From Thiohalocapsa halophila (lineage in GTDB: Bacteria; Pseudomonadota; Gammaproteobacteria; Chromatiales; Chromatiaceae), in assembly GCF_016583825.1 (NCBI RefSeq), contig NZ_NRRV01000027.1:1-64000 (forward strand): a stretch of 64,000 nt of DNA, in the 5' to 3' direction. Every line of letters begins with the position of its first letter. Positions within the stretch are counted from its first letter, which is position 1. A program made the position numbers and the translations under genes. Positions 42,175-51,036 of the stretch are shown here, in pieces. A model generated the notes under the pieces. It did not search any database. It was not told the DNA's origin and was given only the letters and a program-made list of their open reading frames with translations.

Positions 42175-42888
42175 TCAGCTCGCCCCTTCGCTCGCCGCAG
42201 GCGCCGCTTGGGCGGGCTGGGCCTGGCCGTCGTCACCGCCTTCGCGGGCCACCAAGTGGTCGATCACTTGGAACATCCGGTCATTGCTGCCGGTCTGGGA
42301 GGCGCTGGTGACGTATTTGCCGTTGACGACGATCGCCGGCACGCCGTCGATGTTGTAGCGGCGCACCAAATCGGCGGACTTGCGCACCTGCATGTCCACC
42401 GGGAAGGAGTTGTAGGCGGCGCGGAAGGCGTCCTCGTCGATGCCCTGCTCGGCGGCGAAGGCGATGATCTGCTCTTCGGTGAAGATCTTGCGGCGCTGGT
42501 CGTGCAGGGCCTTGAACAGAGGCAGATGCAGTTGATCCAGGGCACCGATCTGCTCGGCGGCGAAGTAGGCCTTGGCATGCGGCACCCAGCGCGGCGAGGC
42601 GGCCGCCGGCATCCGTCGGAAGGTTACCCCCGCCGGCTTCTCCTCCAGCCAGCGATCGATGTGTGGCTCCAGCTGGTAGCAGTGCGGACAGCCGTACCAG
42701 AACAGCTCCAGCACCTCCACGTCGTCTCCCGCCTCGGCGCGGGCCGGGTCCGCCACCACGCGATAGTCGATGCCCTCGTCGACGCTCCCTGCCGCCAGTG
42801 CGACGGACGCCAGCAAAATCAGAACAAAGAGCGCGCCCACCCGAGCCAGCGGCGGGACGCGATGCGGCGTGTGCGGTTGCGTGGTCAT
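42175..42888 (-). CDS. dsbA: Thiol:disulfide interchange protein DsbA
   Basis: A 237-residue periplasmic oxidoreductase from ATG 42888, which has AGGAGA 7 bases upstream; longer frames are not supported. N-terminal membrane/signal segment (ARVGALFVLILLASVALA), then the thioredoxin fold with active site C67-P-H-C70 in WYGCPHCYQLEPH. The cis-proline is in NIDGVPAIVVNGKYV. It introduces disulfides into exported proteins. It is the last gene of the long minus-strand run from rpsF and ends right beside the REP array. The Ala/Gln-rich tail is not conserved. Confidence 0.93.
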   Translation of the reverse strand: MTTQPHTPHRVPPLARVGALFVLILLASVALAAGSVDEGIDYRVVADPARAEAGDDVEVLELFWYGCPHCYQLEPHIDRWLEEKPAGVTFRRMPAAASPRWVPHAKAYFAAEQIGALDQLHLPLFKALHDQRRKIFTEEQIIAFAAEQGIDEDAFRAAYNSFPVDMQVRKSADLVRRYNIDGVPAIVVNGKYVTSASQTGSNDRMFQVIDHLVAREGGDDGQAQPAQAAPAASEGAS

Positions 42889-43127
42889 GACGGATGTCTC
42901 CTCTATCAGCGGTATCGAAGGGACGGCGCCGACGGCCGCGGCTGCACGGCAAGTGGGGACGCCGGTGCGGATTATGCAGGTGGACGTGTTCGCCGGCCGA
43001 TGATTGGACCACCGGGGCAACCAAATCGTACCGGCACGCCCGCGGCCTGCATCAATCACTGAAAACAGCTTGGGCGGGCCACCCAGGCCGGGGCTCCACT
43101 CGGGGTCCTACGCGGGCCGGCGTACCC

Positions 43128-44045
43128 CTAGCCGGCGGCCGCCGGGTGCACCAGATAATCCAGCACCAGGCCCAGGAAAATCGCCATGCCGAAGTAGTTG
43201 TTGTTCAAGAAGGCGACGAAGCAGCGCTGCGGCTCCCGGTCCCGGATCAGCCATTGCTGATAGAGCGCCAGCAGGGTCGCCGCACCGAGCCCGGCGAAAT
43301 AGACCCAGCCGCGCCCCGCGGCCGTCCCCACCCAGGCGAGCATGGCGAGCATCAGCAGCTGCAGCAGGCCGACGATGAGCCGGTCGTAGCGGCCGAACAG
43401 GATGGCGGTGGACTTGATGCCGATTTTCAGGTCGTCGTCGCGGTCGACCATGGCGTACTGGGTGTCGTAGATGAGCGCCCAGATCACAGTGGCCGCAAAC
43501 AGCACCCAGGCGAAGCCGGGGATGCCTTCCTGGATGGCCATGAACGCCATGGGCACGGCCCAGCCGAAGGCGGCGCCCAGGAACAGCTGCGGAAAGTGCG
43601 TATAGCGCTTCATGAAGGGGTAGATGGCCGCCAGCACCACGGCGACCACCGACAGCGCCACCGTCTGCCAGTTGAGCATCAGCACCAAGGCGAAGGCGGC
43701 CAGGCAGAGCACCACGAACACGGCCACCGCCTCCGCCGGCGAGATGATACCGAGCGCCAGCGGCCGCGCGTTGGTGCGCTCCACATGACCGTCGAAGTCG
43801 CGGTCGGCGTAGTCGTTGATGGCGCAGCCCGCCGAGCGCATCAGCACCACACCGGCGATGAAGATCAGCACCACCCCCCAGGGCGGGTGGCCCTGGCCGG
43901 CGAGCCACAGCGCCCACAGCGACGGCCACATGAGCAGGAAGATGCCGATGGGCTTGTGCAGGCGCACCAGGCGCACGTAGGCATCCAGACGCTCGCGCCA
44001 GCTGGGGGCGCGGGGGTTGCCGAGCTTGATCTCCGGGAGGCTCAT
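43128..44045 (-). CDS. ubiA: 4-hydroxybenzoate polyprenyltransferase
   Basis: A 305-residue protein from MSLPEIKLGN (ATG at 44045). About eight or nine membrane helices and the two Asp-rich motifs NDYADRDFD and DTQYAMVDRDDD, which bind the Mg-diphosphate of the isoprenoid donor. It prenylates 4-hydroxybenzoate in ubiquinone biosynthesis at the inner membrane. ubiC, often its neighbour, is absent. It is in the same direction as radA (120 bp upstream) and dsbA. Confidence 0.95.
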   Translation of the reverse strand: MSLPEIKLGNPRAPSWRERLDAYVRLVRLHKPIGIFLLMWPSLWALWLAGQGHPPWGVVLIFIAGVVLMRSAGCAINDYADRDFDGHVERTNARPLALGIISPAEAVAVFVVLCLAAFALVLMLNWQTVALSVVAVVLAAIYPFMKRYTHFPQLFLGAAFGWAVPMAFMAIQEGIPGFAWVLFAATVIWALIYDTQYAMVDRDDDLKIGIKSTAILFGRYDRLIVGLLQLLMLAMLAWVGTAAGRGWVYFAGLGAATLLALYQQWLIRDREPQRCFVAFLNNNYFGMAIFLGLVLDYLVHPAAAG

Positions 44046-44165
44046 TGGGCGGCGAATCTCCGGGTTTCCGCGGGGCAGCCGTCGCGCTCGCCCCGAGGGT
44101 GCCACCGGCCAGAGCAGGCGCGGCGCTGCATCGAAAAGCCCCGCATTATCGCATAGCGCTGGGCC

Positions 44166-45644
44166 TCAAATCGCATCCAGCGCCTCGGCCAGCGCCAGCA
44201 CCGGTTTGATGGCCAGGCCCTGGACGCCGCCCTTAGGCACATTGGCCTTGGGCACGATGGCCTGCTTGAGCCCGTGCTTGGCGGCCTCGCGCAGCCGGTC
44301 CGGGCCGTTCGGCACCGGGCGGATCTCCCCGGAGAGGCCGATCTCGCCGAATACCGCCAAGTCCAGCGGCAGTGGGCGGTCGCGGTGGCTGGAGAGCACC
44401 GCCAGCAACAGGGCCAGATCCGCGGCGGTCTCGGTGACGCGCACGCCGCCGACGGCATTGACGAAGACGTCCTGGTCGAACATGCCGATCCCGCCGTGGC
44501 GGTGCAGCACCGCCAGCAGCATGGCGAGCCGGTTCTGCTCCAGCCCCACGGCGACCCGGCGCGGATTGGCGAGCGGGCTCTGGTCCACCAGCGCCTGCAC
44601 TTCCACCAGCATCGGCCGGGTGCCTTCGCGGGTCACCAGCACCACCGAGCCCGGCACCGCCTGATCGTGGCGGGACAGAAAGATGGCCGAGGGGTTGCGC
44701 ACCTCGCGCAGGCCCTTGTCGGTCATGGCGAAGACGCCGAGCTCGTTGACGGCACCGAAGCGGTTCTTGACGGCGCGGATCAGCCGGTGGGCGCCGTCCG
44801 CCTCGCCCTCGAAGTAGAGCACCGTGTCCACCATGTGCTCCAGCACCCGCGGGCCGGCCAGGGCGCCCTCCTTGGTGACATGGCCGACGAGAAAGACCGT
44901 GGTGTCGGTGAGCTTCGCGAAGCGCACCAGCTGCGCCGCGCTCTCGCGCACCTGGGAGACGCTGCCCGGTGCCGATGCGAGGCTGTCGGTGAACAGCGTC
45001 TGGATGGAGTCGATGATGAGCACCCGCGGGCGCTCGGCGGCGGCGGTGGCGAGGATCTGCTCCACGCCCGTCTCCGCCAGCAGCCGCAGTGCGCCGCCCA
45101 GCGCTCCTGCACCACCCGGTGCTGCTGCACCACCCGGCGCCGCAGCACCCCCAAGCCCCGCCGCAGACTCGCCGGCGCCGGACGCCGCCAGGCCCAGGCG
45201 GTGGGCGCGCAGACTCACCTGCTGCGGCGACTCCTCGCCGGTGACATAGAGCACCCGCTCCCGGGCCCCCACGGCGGCGGCCGCCTGCAGCAGCAGCGTC
45301 GACTTGCCGATGCCGGGATCACCGCCGATGAGCACCACGGAGCCCGGCACCAGGCCGCCGCCGAGGACGCGGTCCAGCTCCATGATGCCGCTCGGCGCCC
45401 GGGTCTGTTGCTCCGGCGCCACGTCTGCGAGGGACAGCACCTCGCTCGGCACCGGCAGCGCGCCGCCGCGGCCGGCGCCAGCCCCGGCCCAGCCGCCGCG
45501 GCTGGCCGTGGCGGACGCCGCCGGCAGCTCGTCGATGCTGTTCCAGGCGCCGCAGTCCGGGCACTGCCCGGACCATTTCGGCTGCTGTGCGCCGCAGGCG
45601 TTGCAGACATAGGCGCCGCGGGGCTTTTTCGGGCGTTGAGCCAT
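44166..45644 (-). CDS. radA: DNA repair protein RadA
   Basis: A 492-residue protein from MAQRPKKPRG. Zinc finger C14, C17, C28 and C31; Walker A GGDPGIGKST at about 107-116; the RadA-specific KNRFG motif in RAVKNRFGAVNELGVF; and a C-terminal Lon-like domain (GVRVTETAADLALLLAVLSS, LSGEIRPVPNGPDRLREAAK). RadA is a branch-migration helicase in recombination. After HRLGLAASGAGESAAG there is a Gly/Ala/Pro insertion of about 28 residues (GGAAAPGGAAAPGG) that typical RadA lacks. In most proteobacteria it also follows dnaB. Confidence 0.94.
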   Translation of the reverse strand: MAQRPKKPRGAYVCNACGAQQPKWSGQCPDCGAWNSIDELPAASATASRGGWAGAGAGRGGALPVPSEVLSLADVAPEQQTRAPSGIMELDRVLGGGLVPGSVVLIGGDPGIGKSTLLLQAAAAVGARERVLYVTGEESPQQVSLRAHRLGLAASGAGESAAGLGGAAAPGGAAAPGGAGALGGALRLLAETGVEQILATAAAERPRVLIIDSIQTLFTDSLASAPGSVSQVRESAAQLVRFAKLTDTTVFLVGHVTKEGALAGPRVLEHMVDTVLYFEGEADGAHRLIRAVKNRFGAVNELGVFAMTDKGLREVRNPSAIFLSRHDQAVPGSVVLVTREGTRPMLVEVQALVDQSPLANPRRVAVGLEQNRLAMLLAVLHRHGGIGMFDQDVFVNAVGGVRVTETAADLALLLAVLSSHRDRPLPLDLAVFGEIGLSGEIRPVPNGPDRLREAAKHGLKQAIVPKANVPKGGVQGLAIKPVLALAEALDAI

Positions 45645-45659
45645 GGGGTGCCGTGCGCT

Positions 45660-45684
45660 GTGGGAGCGGCCTGCGGCCACGATC
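45660..45684. repeat. Half copy of REP family 1
   Basis: GTGGGAGCGGCCTGCGGCCA then CGATC: the 5' arm of family 1 with a shortened hairpin, in the 55-bp gap between radA and dnaB. Confidence 0.65.
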
Positions 45685-45699
45685 AGGCGGCTGCTGTGC

Positions 45700-47133
45700 T
45701 CAGTAGCCGTCGTCGCCGTACAGATTGTCGGCGAGGTTCTCGAACTTGGTGTACTGCCCAAGGAAGGCCAGCTTCACGGTGCCGATGGGGCCGTTTCGCT
45801 GCTTGCCGATGATGATCTCGGCGACGCCCTTGTCCGGGCTGTCTTCGTTGTAGACCTCGTCGCGGTAAATGAAGACGATCACGTCCGCATCCTGCTCAAT
45901 GGCGCCCGATTCACGCAGGTCCGACATCACCGGGCGCTTGTTGGGGCGCTGCTCCAGGGAGCGGTTCAGCTGCGAGAGCGCAATCACCGGCACGTTCAGC
46001 TCCTTCGCCAACGACTTCAGCGACCGGCTGATGGCCGAGATCTCCGTCGCCCGGTTCTCGCCGTCAGTGGGCGCCTGCATCAGCTGGAGATAGTCGATGA
46101 CGATGAGGCCGAGGTCTTGCTCGTTGCGCTGGAGCTCGCGCTGCAGCCGCCGCACCCGGGCGCGCACCTCCGTCGGCGACAGCGCCGGCGTATCGTCGAT
46201 GTGCAGGGGCGCTTGGGAGAGGATGTGCACTGCCGAAGTCAACCGCGGCCAGTCCTCGTCCGTGAGCTTGCCCGTGCGCACCCGGTGCTGGTCGATCTGC
46301 CCCAGGGAGGACATCATGCGCATGGCGAGCGAGTCGCCGGGCATCTCCATGCTGAACACGGCCACGCCCTGGCCGGTCTTGATGGCGACGTTCTCCGCCA
46401 TGTTCATCGCGAAGCTGGTTTTGCCCATCGACGGCCTGCCGGCGACGATGACCAGATCCGCCGGCTGCAGACCGGAGGTCTTCATGTCGAAGTCGATGAA
46501 GCCCGTGGGCAGCCCCGTGATGGGCTCATCGCGATGGAACAGCTCGTCGATCTTATCGACCGCGAGCTTGAGCAACTGCTCGATGGGCTGAAAGCCGCCG
46601 CCGCGGGCCAGCTGCTCGGCAATGCCGAAGACCTTGGCCTCCGCGGCGTCGAGGATCTCCGCCTCCGAGCGCCCGCCGGTGTCGAAGGCCAGGTCGGCGA
46701 TGCCGGTGCCAGCCTTGATGAGCTGGCGCAGCACCGAGTTGAAGCGGATGATGCGGGCGTAGTGCGCGGCGTTGGCGGCGGAGGCGGTGTTGCGGTCGAT
46801 CTCCGCCAGATACTCCATGCCGCCGATGTCATCCAGCAGCTTGCGCTTCTCCAGCGCCTCGGCCAGCGTGACCACATCGAAGGGCTGGTCGCCCTCGGCC
46901 AGCACCACCACGGCGCGGAAAACCAGCTGGTGCTCGCGGCGGTAGAAATCGACCTCCCGCACCTTGTCCGCCACCAGCTCCCAGGTGCCGTTCTCCAGCA
47001 TCAAGGCGCCGAGCAGCGACTGCTCCGCATGCACGTTGTGCGGCGGGACCCGCATGCCCTCGAAGCCGGGCACGCCAGCGCCCTCGCCGCCGAAGGGCGC
47101 CGGGGGCGGCGCCTCATGCTCGTCGGTCTCCAC
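45700..47133 (-). CDS. dnaB: Replicative DNA helicase DnaB
   Basis: A 477-residue hexameric helicase. The start is taken as GTG at 47131-47133 because AGGAGG lies 7 bases upstream; a GTG 21 bases earlier would put this RBS inside the gene. N-terminal domain RVPPHNVHAEQSLLGALMLE; Walker A in IVAGRPSMGKTSFAMN; Walker B in GLIVIDYLQLMQ; arginine-finger region ALSQLNRSLEQRPNKRPVMS. It unwinds the fork at replication. The rpsF-rpsR-rplI-dnaB order is conserved. A 190-bp nested inverted repeat lies directly upstream. Confidence 0.96.
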   Translation of the reverse strand: METDEHEAPPPAPFGGEGAGVPGFEGMRVPPHNVHAEQSLLGALMLENGTWELVADKVREVDFYRREHQLVFRAVVVLAEGDQPFDVVTLAEALEKRKLLDDIGGMEYLAEIDRNTASAANAAHYARIIRFNSVLRQLIKAGTGIADLAFDTGGRSEAEILDAAEAKVFGIAEQLARGGGFQPIEQLLKLAVDKIDELFHRDEPITGLPTGFIDFDMKTSGLQPADLVIVAGRPSMGKTSFAMNMAENVAIKTGQGVAVFSMEMPGDSLAMRMMSSLGQIDQHRVRTGKLTDEDWPRLTSAVHILSQAPLHIDDTPALSPTEVRARVRRLQRELQRNEQDLGLIVIDYLQLMQAPTDGENRATEISAISRSLKSLAKELNVPVIALSQLNRSLEQRPNKRPVMSDLRESGAIEQDADVIVFIYRDEVYNEDSPDKGVAEIIIGKQRNGPIGTVKLAFLGQYTKFENLADNLYGDDGY

Positions 47134-47285
47134 TCCGCCGCCTCCTGTTTTCACTGGAGAAAATCAGCACCTGGCCATGCCCCGGCGCAACGCCTGACGG
47201 GGACGCAGCGACCGATCACTCGTGCTGGAAAGGCCGTCGATTGTCGACGCGACAAGGCGCTGCGGCAAGCACCCGGCCCAGATAC

Positions 47286-47475
47286 GGGGACGGTAACCTT
47301 AATTTGCGAGAGCCGGCGATCGCTTCCTCGATGAAGTGCCGCAGACAACGTAACGCGGTCGCAGCAAATCAGGTTACTGTCACCGTATTAAGTGGCCGAA
47401 GCTGCGGTGATCCTCCCCCGAAATGGTGACAGTAACCTCAAGAAGCGCTTCAGCGGAGTTAAGGTTACCGTCCCC
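47286..47475. repeat. Nested inverted-repeat element between rplI and dnaB
   Basis: Outer arms GGGGACGGTAACCTTAA (47286-47302) and its perfect complement (47459-47475), 17 bp. Inner arms AGGTTACTGTCACC (47371-47384) and its perfect complement (47425-47438), 14 bp. All four share a GGTTAC/GTAACC core, so the element is a palindrome within a palindrome. The GGGGACGGTAA core recurs near 21357. Similar GGGGAC...TTAA strings flank REP-associated transposases in other bacteria, so a small transposable or REP-type origin is plausible. Confidence 0.8.
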
Positions 47476-47484
47476 AAAATTGGC

Positions 47485-47934
47485 TCAGTCGGCGGGGACC
47501 ACCTCGATGAGGATGACCACATGGACGTCGGAGTGCAGGTGCACTTCTACCTCGAACTCGCCGATGTTGCGGAAGGGGCCGTGGGGCAGGCGCACTTCGC
47601 CCTTCTGGACCTCGTAGCCCGCGTCGGTGAGGGCGTCGGCGATGTCCGCGGCACCCACGGAGCCGAACAGCCGGCCCTCGTCGCCCGCCTTGCGCGGGAT
47701 GGTGACCGTCAGTCCCTCCAGGTGCTCGCGGCGCTGCTCGGCGTGGGCCAGGGCCTCGGCGGCCTGGGCCTCCAGCTCGGCGCGGCGTGCCTCGAAGGCA
47801 TTGAGGTTCTCTGCGGTCGCGGGCACGGCAGCGCCCTGGGGGATCAGATAGTTGCGGCCGAAGCCCGGGCGCACGGCGACCTTGTCGCCGAGATCGCCGA
47901 GACCGCCGACCTTCTTCAGCAGGATGACGTCCAT
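47485..47934 (-). CDS. rplI: 50S ribosomal protein L9
   Basis: A 149-residue protein of the normal L9 length. The start [32 protein letters not shown] is the conserved N-terminal rRNA-binding domain. A long connecting helix ([20 protein letters not shown]) and a C-terminal domain ([25 protein letters not shown]) follow. Third gene of the rpsF-rpsR-rplI group. Confidence 0.97.
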   Translation of the reverse strand: MDVILLKKVGGLGDLGDKVAVRPGFGRNYLIPQGAAVPATAENLNAFEARRAELEAQAAEALAHAEQRREHLEGLTVTIPRKAGDEGRLFGSVGAADIADALTDAGYEVQKGEVRLPHGPFRNIGEFEVEVHLHSDVHVVILIEVVPAD

Positions 47935-48111
47935 TGGAAATCCTCGAAAATTGGAATCATGGCGAGGGGTGTACAGCCCGCGCCATCACTGACTGGCCGC
48001 GGGGCGAGATCGAGCCGTTGGGCCCTGGTCGGCTGCCGAGTCCAGCGGCGAGGGCCGGGCGGCGCGGACCCGGATCACCAGGTCTCGGGACCGAAGCCAG
48101 GCTCTCTGAGA

Positions 48112-48336
48112 TCAATGCCCGTCGGTATACGGCAGCAGCGCCAGGTAGCGCGCGCGCTTGACGGCATCGGCGAGCTGGCGCTGGTACTTGGCGGAGGTGC
48201 CGGTGATGCGGCTCGGCACGATCTTGCCCGACTCGCTGACATAGGCCTTGAGCAGGTTCAAGTCCTTGTAGTCGATCTCGGTGATGCCTTCGGCGGTGAA
48301 GCGGCAGTAGCGCTTGCGGCGGAAAAAGCGGGCCAT
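48112..48336 (-). CDS. rpsR: 30S ribosomal protein S18
   Basis: A 74-residue protein. [18 protein letters not shown] at the start, then [20 protein letters not shown] and [20 protein letters not shown] are nearly invariant in S18. It forms a heterodimer with S6 on the platform of the 30S subunit. It sits 36 bp after rpsF and 177 bp before rplI. Confidence 0.97.
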   Translation of the reverse strand: MARFFRRKRYCRFTAEGITEIDYKDLNLLKAYVSESGKIVPSRITGTSAKYQRQLADAVKRARYLALLPYTDGH

Positions 48337-48372
48337 GGTGGGTATCCTCTGGGTGCTGGATTGACGGCGGCG

Positions 48373-48786
48373 TCAGGCGTCTTCACGCCGCGGCCGGGAG
48401 CTGCCTTCATCGTCGCGGCGGCCGCGGCGCTCCCCGCGCTCGCCGCCGCGCTCCTCGCCGCCCTCTTCCTCGCTCTTCAGCAGCGGCGAGGGCTCGGTGA
48501 CGGCGCACTCCCGACGAATGATCAGGTTGCGCAGCACGGCGTCGTTGAAGCGGAAGGCATTCTCCAGCTCGTCCAGCGCGTCCTTGTCGCACTCGATGTT
48601 CATGAGCACGTAATGTGCTTTATGCACCTTGTTGATGGGATAGGCCAGCTGGCGGCGGCCCCAGTCTTCCAGCCGGTGGATCTTGCCGCCATGTCCCTCT
48701 AGATTGGTGCGGTAGCGATCGATCATCGCCGGCACCTGCTCGCTCTGGCTCGGATGCACCAGAAACACCACTTCGTAATGTCGCAT
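48373..48786 (-). CDS. rpsF: 30S ribosomal protein S6
   Basis: A 137-residue protein from [18 protein letters not shown]; a frame four residues longer exists. The ferredoxin-like fold is seen in [19 protein letters not shown] and [17 protein letters not shown] charged low-complexity tail of about 35 residues ([20 protein letters not shown]) is typical of gammaproteobacterial S6, though its composition here is Arg/Gly-rich. First gene of the ribosomal operon. Confidence 0.96.
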   Translation of the reverse strand: MRHYEVVFLVHPSQSEQVPAMIDRYRTNLEGHGGKIHRLEDWGRRQLAYPINKVHKAHYVLMNIECDKDALDELENAFRFNDAVLRNLIIRRECAVTEPSPLLKSEEEGGEERGGERGERRGRRDDEGSSRPRREDA

Positions 48787-48878
48787 TGGACTCCTCACGG
48801 ATCAGGCGCCTCCCGACGGCGGGTGCAAGCCGACCGCGGTGAGGCAAGGAGAGCGCCGCGCACGCGGCGAAGCCCGCC

Positions 48879-48907
48879 ATTGTGCGTTGTTTTTCGACTT
48901 CGATCAA
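48879..48907 (-). promoter_or_regulatory. Candidate sigma70 promoter of the rpsF operon
   Basis: On the reverse strand: -35 TTGATC (48902-48907), a 17-bp spacer, then -10 CACAAT (48879-48884). The start point would be about 85 bp before the rpsF ATG, leaving a leader long enough for the S6:S18-binding autoregulatory motif known in other bacteria, which I could not confirm here. Confidence 0.5.
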
Positions 48908-49071
48908 CCGACTGACGCGCGATCATCGGCGTCGACCCAGTGCGGGCAGCAGCCACGAGGTCGTCGGCCAGGCTGGCAACCTGCGGCGCCTGCCCCGACA
49001 ATAGTGGGCTGATTGGGGCCGGGCCGGCAGGCGTGGCCTGGACTCGCTCAGATTCGAGAGGACGGCTCCCT

Positions 49072-49569
49072 ATGCGCCCTGCACTGCTTCGCGTTTTCAC
49101 CCTCGCGGCCGCCGTTGCCGTGCTGGCGGGCTGCGGCTCCTCCGGCGGGGGTCCAGACGTCATCGCCATCGCCGATGACGAGGCCTATCGCGGGCCTCTC
49201 GCCGCTGCGGTCTCCCCGGTGCAGTTCGCCGGCGCGTCGGCGACGGACCGCAACTGGCTCCAGCGTGAGATCGTGCGCGTGCTCGGCGACTCCGACGCCT
49301 TCGCGACGGTAATCCCGCTGTCCGCCCGCGGCGAGCGCAACGAGGCTGAGGTCCTCATCGACCCGAGCGTGGTGCGGGTGGAGCGCTACAGCGGCGGCCT
49401 GGACCGCATCGACCTGCGCCTGCGGGCCCGGCGCAAGAGCACCGGCGCCGTCGGGCTGGACCAGGTGTATCGGGGCAAGCGCCGCGGCCAGCGCAGCGCC
49501 ATCATCGACGCCGCCGACTCAGCGGCCAAGGACCTGTCACGCGAGTACGGCGAGCGGCCTGTTTATTAG
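49072..49569 (+). CDS. Hypothetical lipoprotein
   Basis: A 165-residue protein from ATG 49072. The N-terminus (LLRVFTLAAAVAVLAGCGSS) is a lipoprotein signal with lipobox LAGC, so Cys is residue 20 and the protein is anchored to a membrane. The mature part, beginning DVIAIADDEAYRGPLAAAVS, is mixed alpha/beta with LQREIVRVLGDSDAFATVIP and IDLRLRARRKSTG. I do not recognise the family. It is convergent with the SQR-like gene, with a GGGCTGA inverted-repeat region between. Confidence 0.65.
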   Translation: MRPALLRVFTLAAAVAVLAGCGSSGGGPDVIAIADDEAYRGPLAAAVSPVQFAGASATDRNWLQREIVRVLGDSDAFATVIPLSARGERNEAEVLIDPSVVRVERYSGGLDRIDLRLRARRKSTGAVGLDQVYRGKRRGQRSAIIDAADSAAKDLSREYGERPVY

Positions 49570-49711
49570 GGCTGAGGGCTGAGGGCTGAGGGCTGAGGGA
49601 GGTCTGCGCTTGGACGGGTGCATGCGGCTCTAAGCGAGGGGGTCCGCGCGCCTGGCTCTGCGCACCCGACCGAAGTGCTCGCCCCAGCCCTCAGCCCCCA
49701 GCCCTCAGCCC
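49569..49711. repeat. GGGCTGA tandem heptamers with inverted partner
   Basis: Four copies of GGGCTGA start at the stop of the lipoprotein gene (49569-49599). TCAGCCC-type copies in opposite orientation lie at 49685-49711, just before the end of the SQR-like gene. The two blocks could pair into a long stem and may act as a bidirectional terminator for the convergent genes. Confidence 0.75.
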
Positions 49712-49715
49712 TTCG

Positions 49716-50843
49716 TCACCGGTACTGCCGCAGGTACCACCACTCGAACCCGCGCTTCAGCCAGTGGAAGGCGACGGAGTTGGGCAGGATCCAATTGCGC
49801 TTCTCGGTGCGCCAGACCACCATGCCGCGGTCGTTGGCGTCGACGATGCACAGCAGCTCGACGTCGAAGGTCGCCGCCGCCGGCTCGCCCTTGAGCTCCG
49901 CCGCCAGGTTCTTCGCCGCCGCCTTGGCCTGTAGATCCGCCATGTGCGCCTGCTTGGGCATCCACTCCGGCCCCGGGAAGCTGCCGGAGTCGCCGACGAC
50001 ATAGACGCGGTTGGTCCCCGGCACCTTGCAGTGGGCATCCGCCTGGATCAGCCCGCCCGGCGAGCGCGGCAGCTCGGTATTGTCGAACCACTGGTTGCCG
50101 GTCATGCCGGGCATGAAGATGATGAGATCGGCCGGGAATTCGCCGCCCTCGGTCATCACCTTGTCCGCGGCGAAGCCCTTCATCTTGTGGCCCAGGTGCG
50201 TCTCGATGCCGACCTTGTGCATCTCGCCGAGGAGCTTGTCCACGGCCTTCGGGCCCAGGCGGTTGCCCGGGCGCTCCGCCGGCGTAAAGAAGACGATGCG
50301 AAAGCGCTCGCGCCGGCCCTCCTTGCGCAGCTGGCGGTCGAGACCGAACAGGAACTCGAAAATCGGCCCGCCGCGCATGGACGCGGGCTCCTTGGGGTTG
50401 CCCGCGAAGCCCATGGCCACGGTGCCGCCGTCCAAGGTCTTGAGCCGGTCGCGGATGGCCTCCGCCGCCGGGATGCCCTCGCAGGGCGTGATGGCGTGCT
50501 CGATGCCTGGGAGCTTCTTGATGAAGCGCCCGCCGCTGGCGATGATCAGACCGTCGTTGTCGATGTCGCCGTCGCTGGTGTGCAGGGTGCGGCCATCGTC
50601 GCTCAAGCCCGTGGCCTCGGCAGCGTAATGGGTCACCTGCATGCGGCGAAAGAAGGTGGTCAGGTCGATGCGCAGGTCCTCGCCGCTGCGCAGGCCCGAC
50701 GGCACCCAGATCAGGCCGGGGTAGTAGACGAATTCGGGTTTGGGGCTGACCACCGTGATGTCGAGGCTCGGATCTGCCTCGCGCAGGGACGAGATGGCCG
50801 TGAGCGCCCCGAAGCCGGAACCGACGATGCTGACGCGTGGCAT
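49716..50843 (-). CDS. SQR/FCSD-like FAD-dependent oxidoreductase
   Basis: A 375-residue flavoprotein with strong RBS AGGAGGAG. FAD-binding GSGFGALTAISSLREADP; second dinucleotide fold region TVAMGFAGNP; FAD contact VYVVGDSGSFPG. The pattern YYPGLIWVPSGLR and the C-terminal hydrophobic/aromatic end (WLKRGFEWWYLRQYR) resemble sulfide:quinone oxidoreductases. Only C121, C272 and C332 are present, and the usual SQR cysteine near residue 156 is replaced in the segment KEPASMRGGP. So it may be a divergent SQR type or a related quinone reductase with another substrate. It is membrane-peripheral by analogy. Confidence 0.75.
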   Translation of the reverse strand: MPRVSIVGSGFGALTAISSLREADPSLDITVVSPKPEFVYYPGLIWVPSGLRSGEDLRIDLTTFFRRMQVTHYAAEATGLSDDGRTLHTSDGDIDNDGLIIASGGRFIKKLPGIEHAITPCEGIPAAEAIRDRLKTLDGGTVAMGFAGNPKEPASMRGGPIFEFLFGLDRQLRKEGRRERFRIVFFTPAERPGNRLGPKAVDKLLGEMHKVGIETHLGHKMKGFAADKVMTEGGEFPADLIIFMPGMTGNQWFDNTELPRSPGGLIQADAHCKVPGTNRVYVVGDSGSFPGPEWMPKQAHMADLQAKAAAKNLAAELKGEPAAATFDVELLCIVDANDRGMVVWRTEKRNWILPNSVAFHWLKRGFEWWYLRQYR

Positions 50844-50941
50844 CGGATCTCCTCCTCAAAACACATTTGCGATTGGTTGGGATTTGGGCTTGTCTCCGGC
50901 GCAGGCAAACCCCGCGAGCCCCTAAAACCGCGGCGGCCCCC

Positions 50942-51028
50942 GGTGGATTTCGCTGCGCTCATCCACCCGACGCCGTCCAAGCCCCGCGCCGGCCGCCGTA
51001 GGGTGGACAAGCGAAGCGCAGTCCACCC
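50942..51028. repeat. REP family 2 pair
   Basis: GGTGGATTTCGCTGCGCTCA then TCCACC (50942-50967) and TAGGGTGGACAAGCGAAGCG then CAGTCCACCC (50999-51028). This is the same BIME-like pair as the two copies that bracket the RAYT gene, in the opposite orientation. It lies just after tesA. Confidence 0.85.
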
Positions 51029-51036
51029 GAATGGGC

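Noticed and set aside
41080-43062. A 660-codon open frame (plus) across the first repeat array into the dsbA region
   Set aside because: It reads the repeat period (near 90 bp, stop-free) and then the antisense of dsbA. The protein is a repeated Arg/Ser/His-rich string with no RBS.
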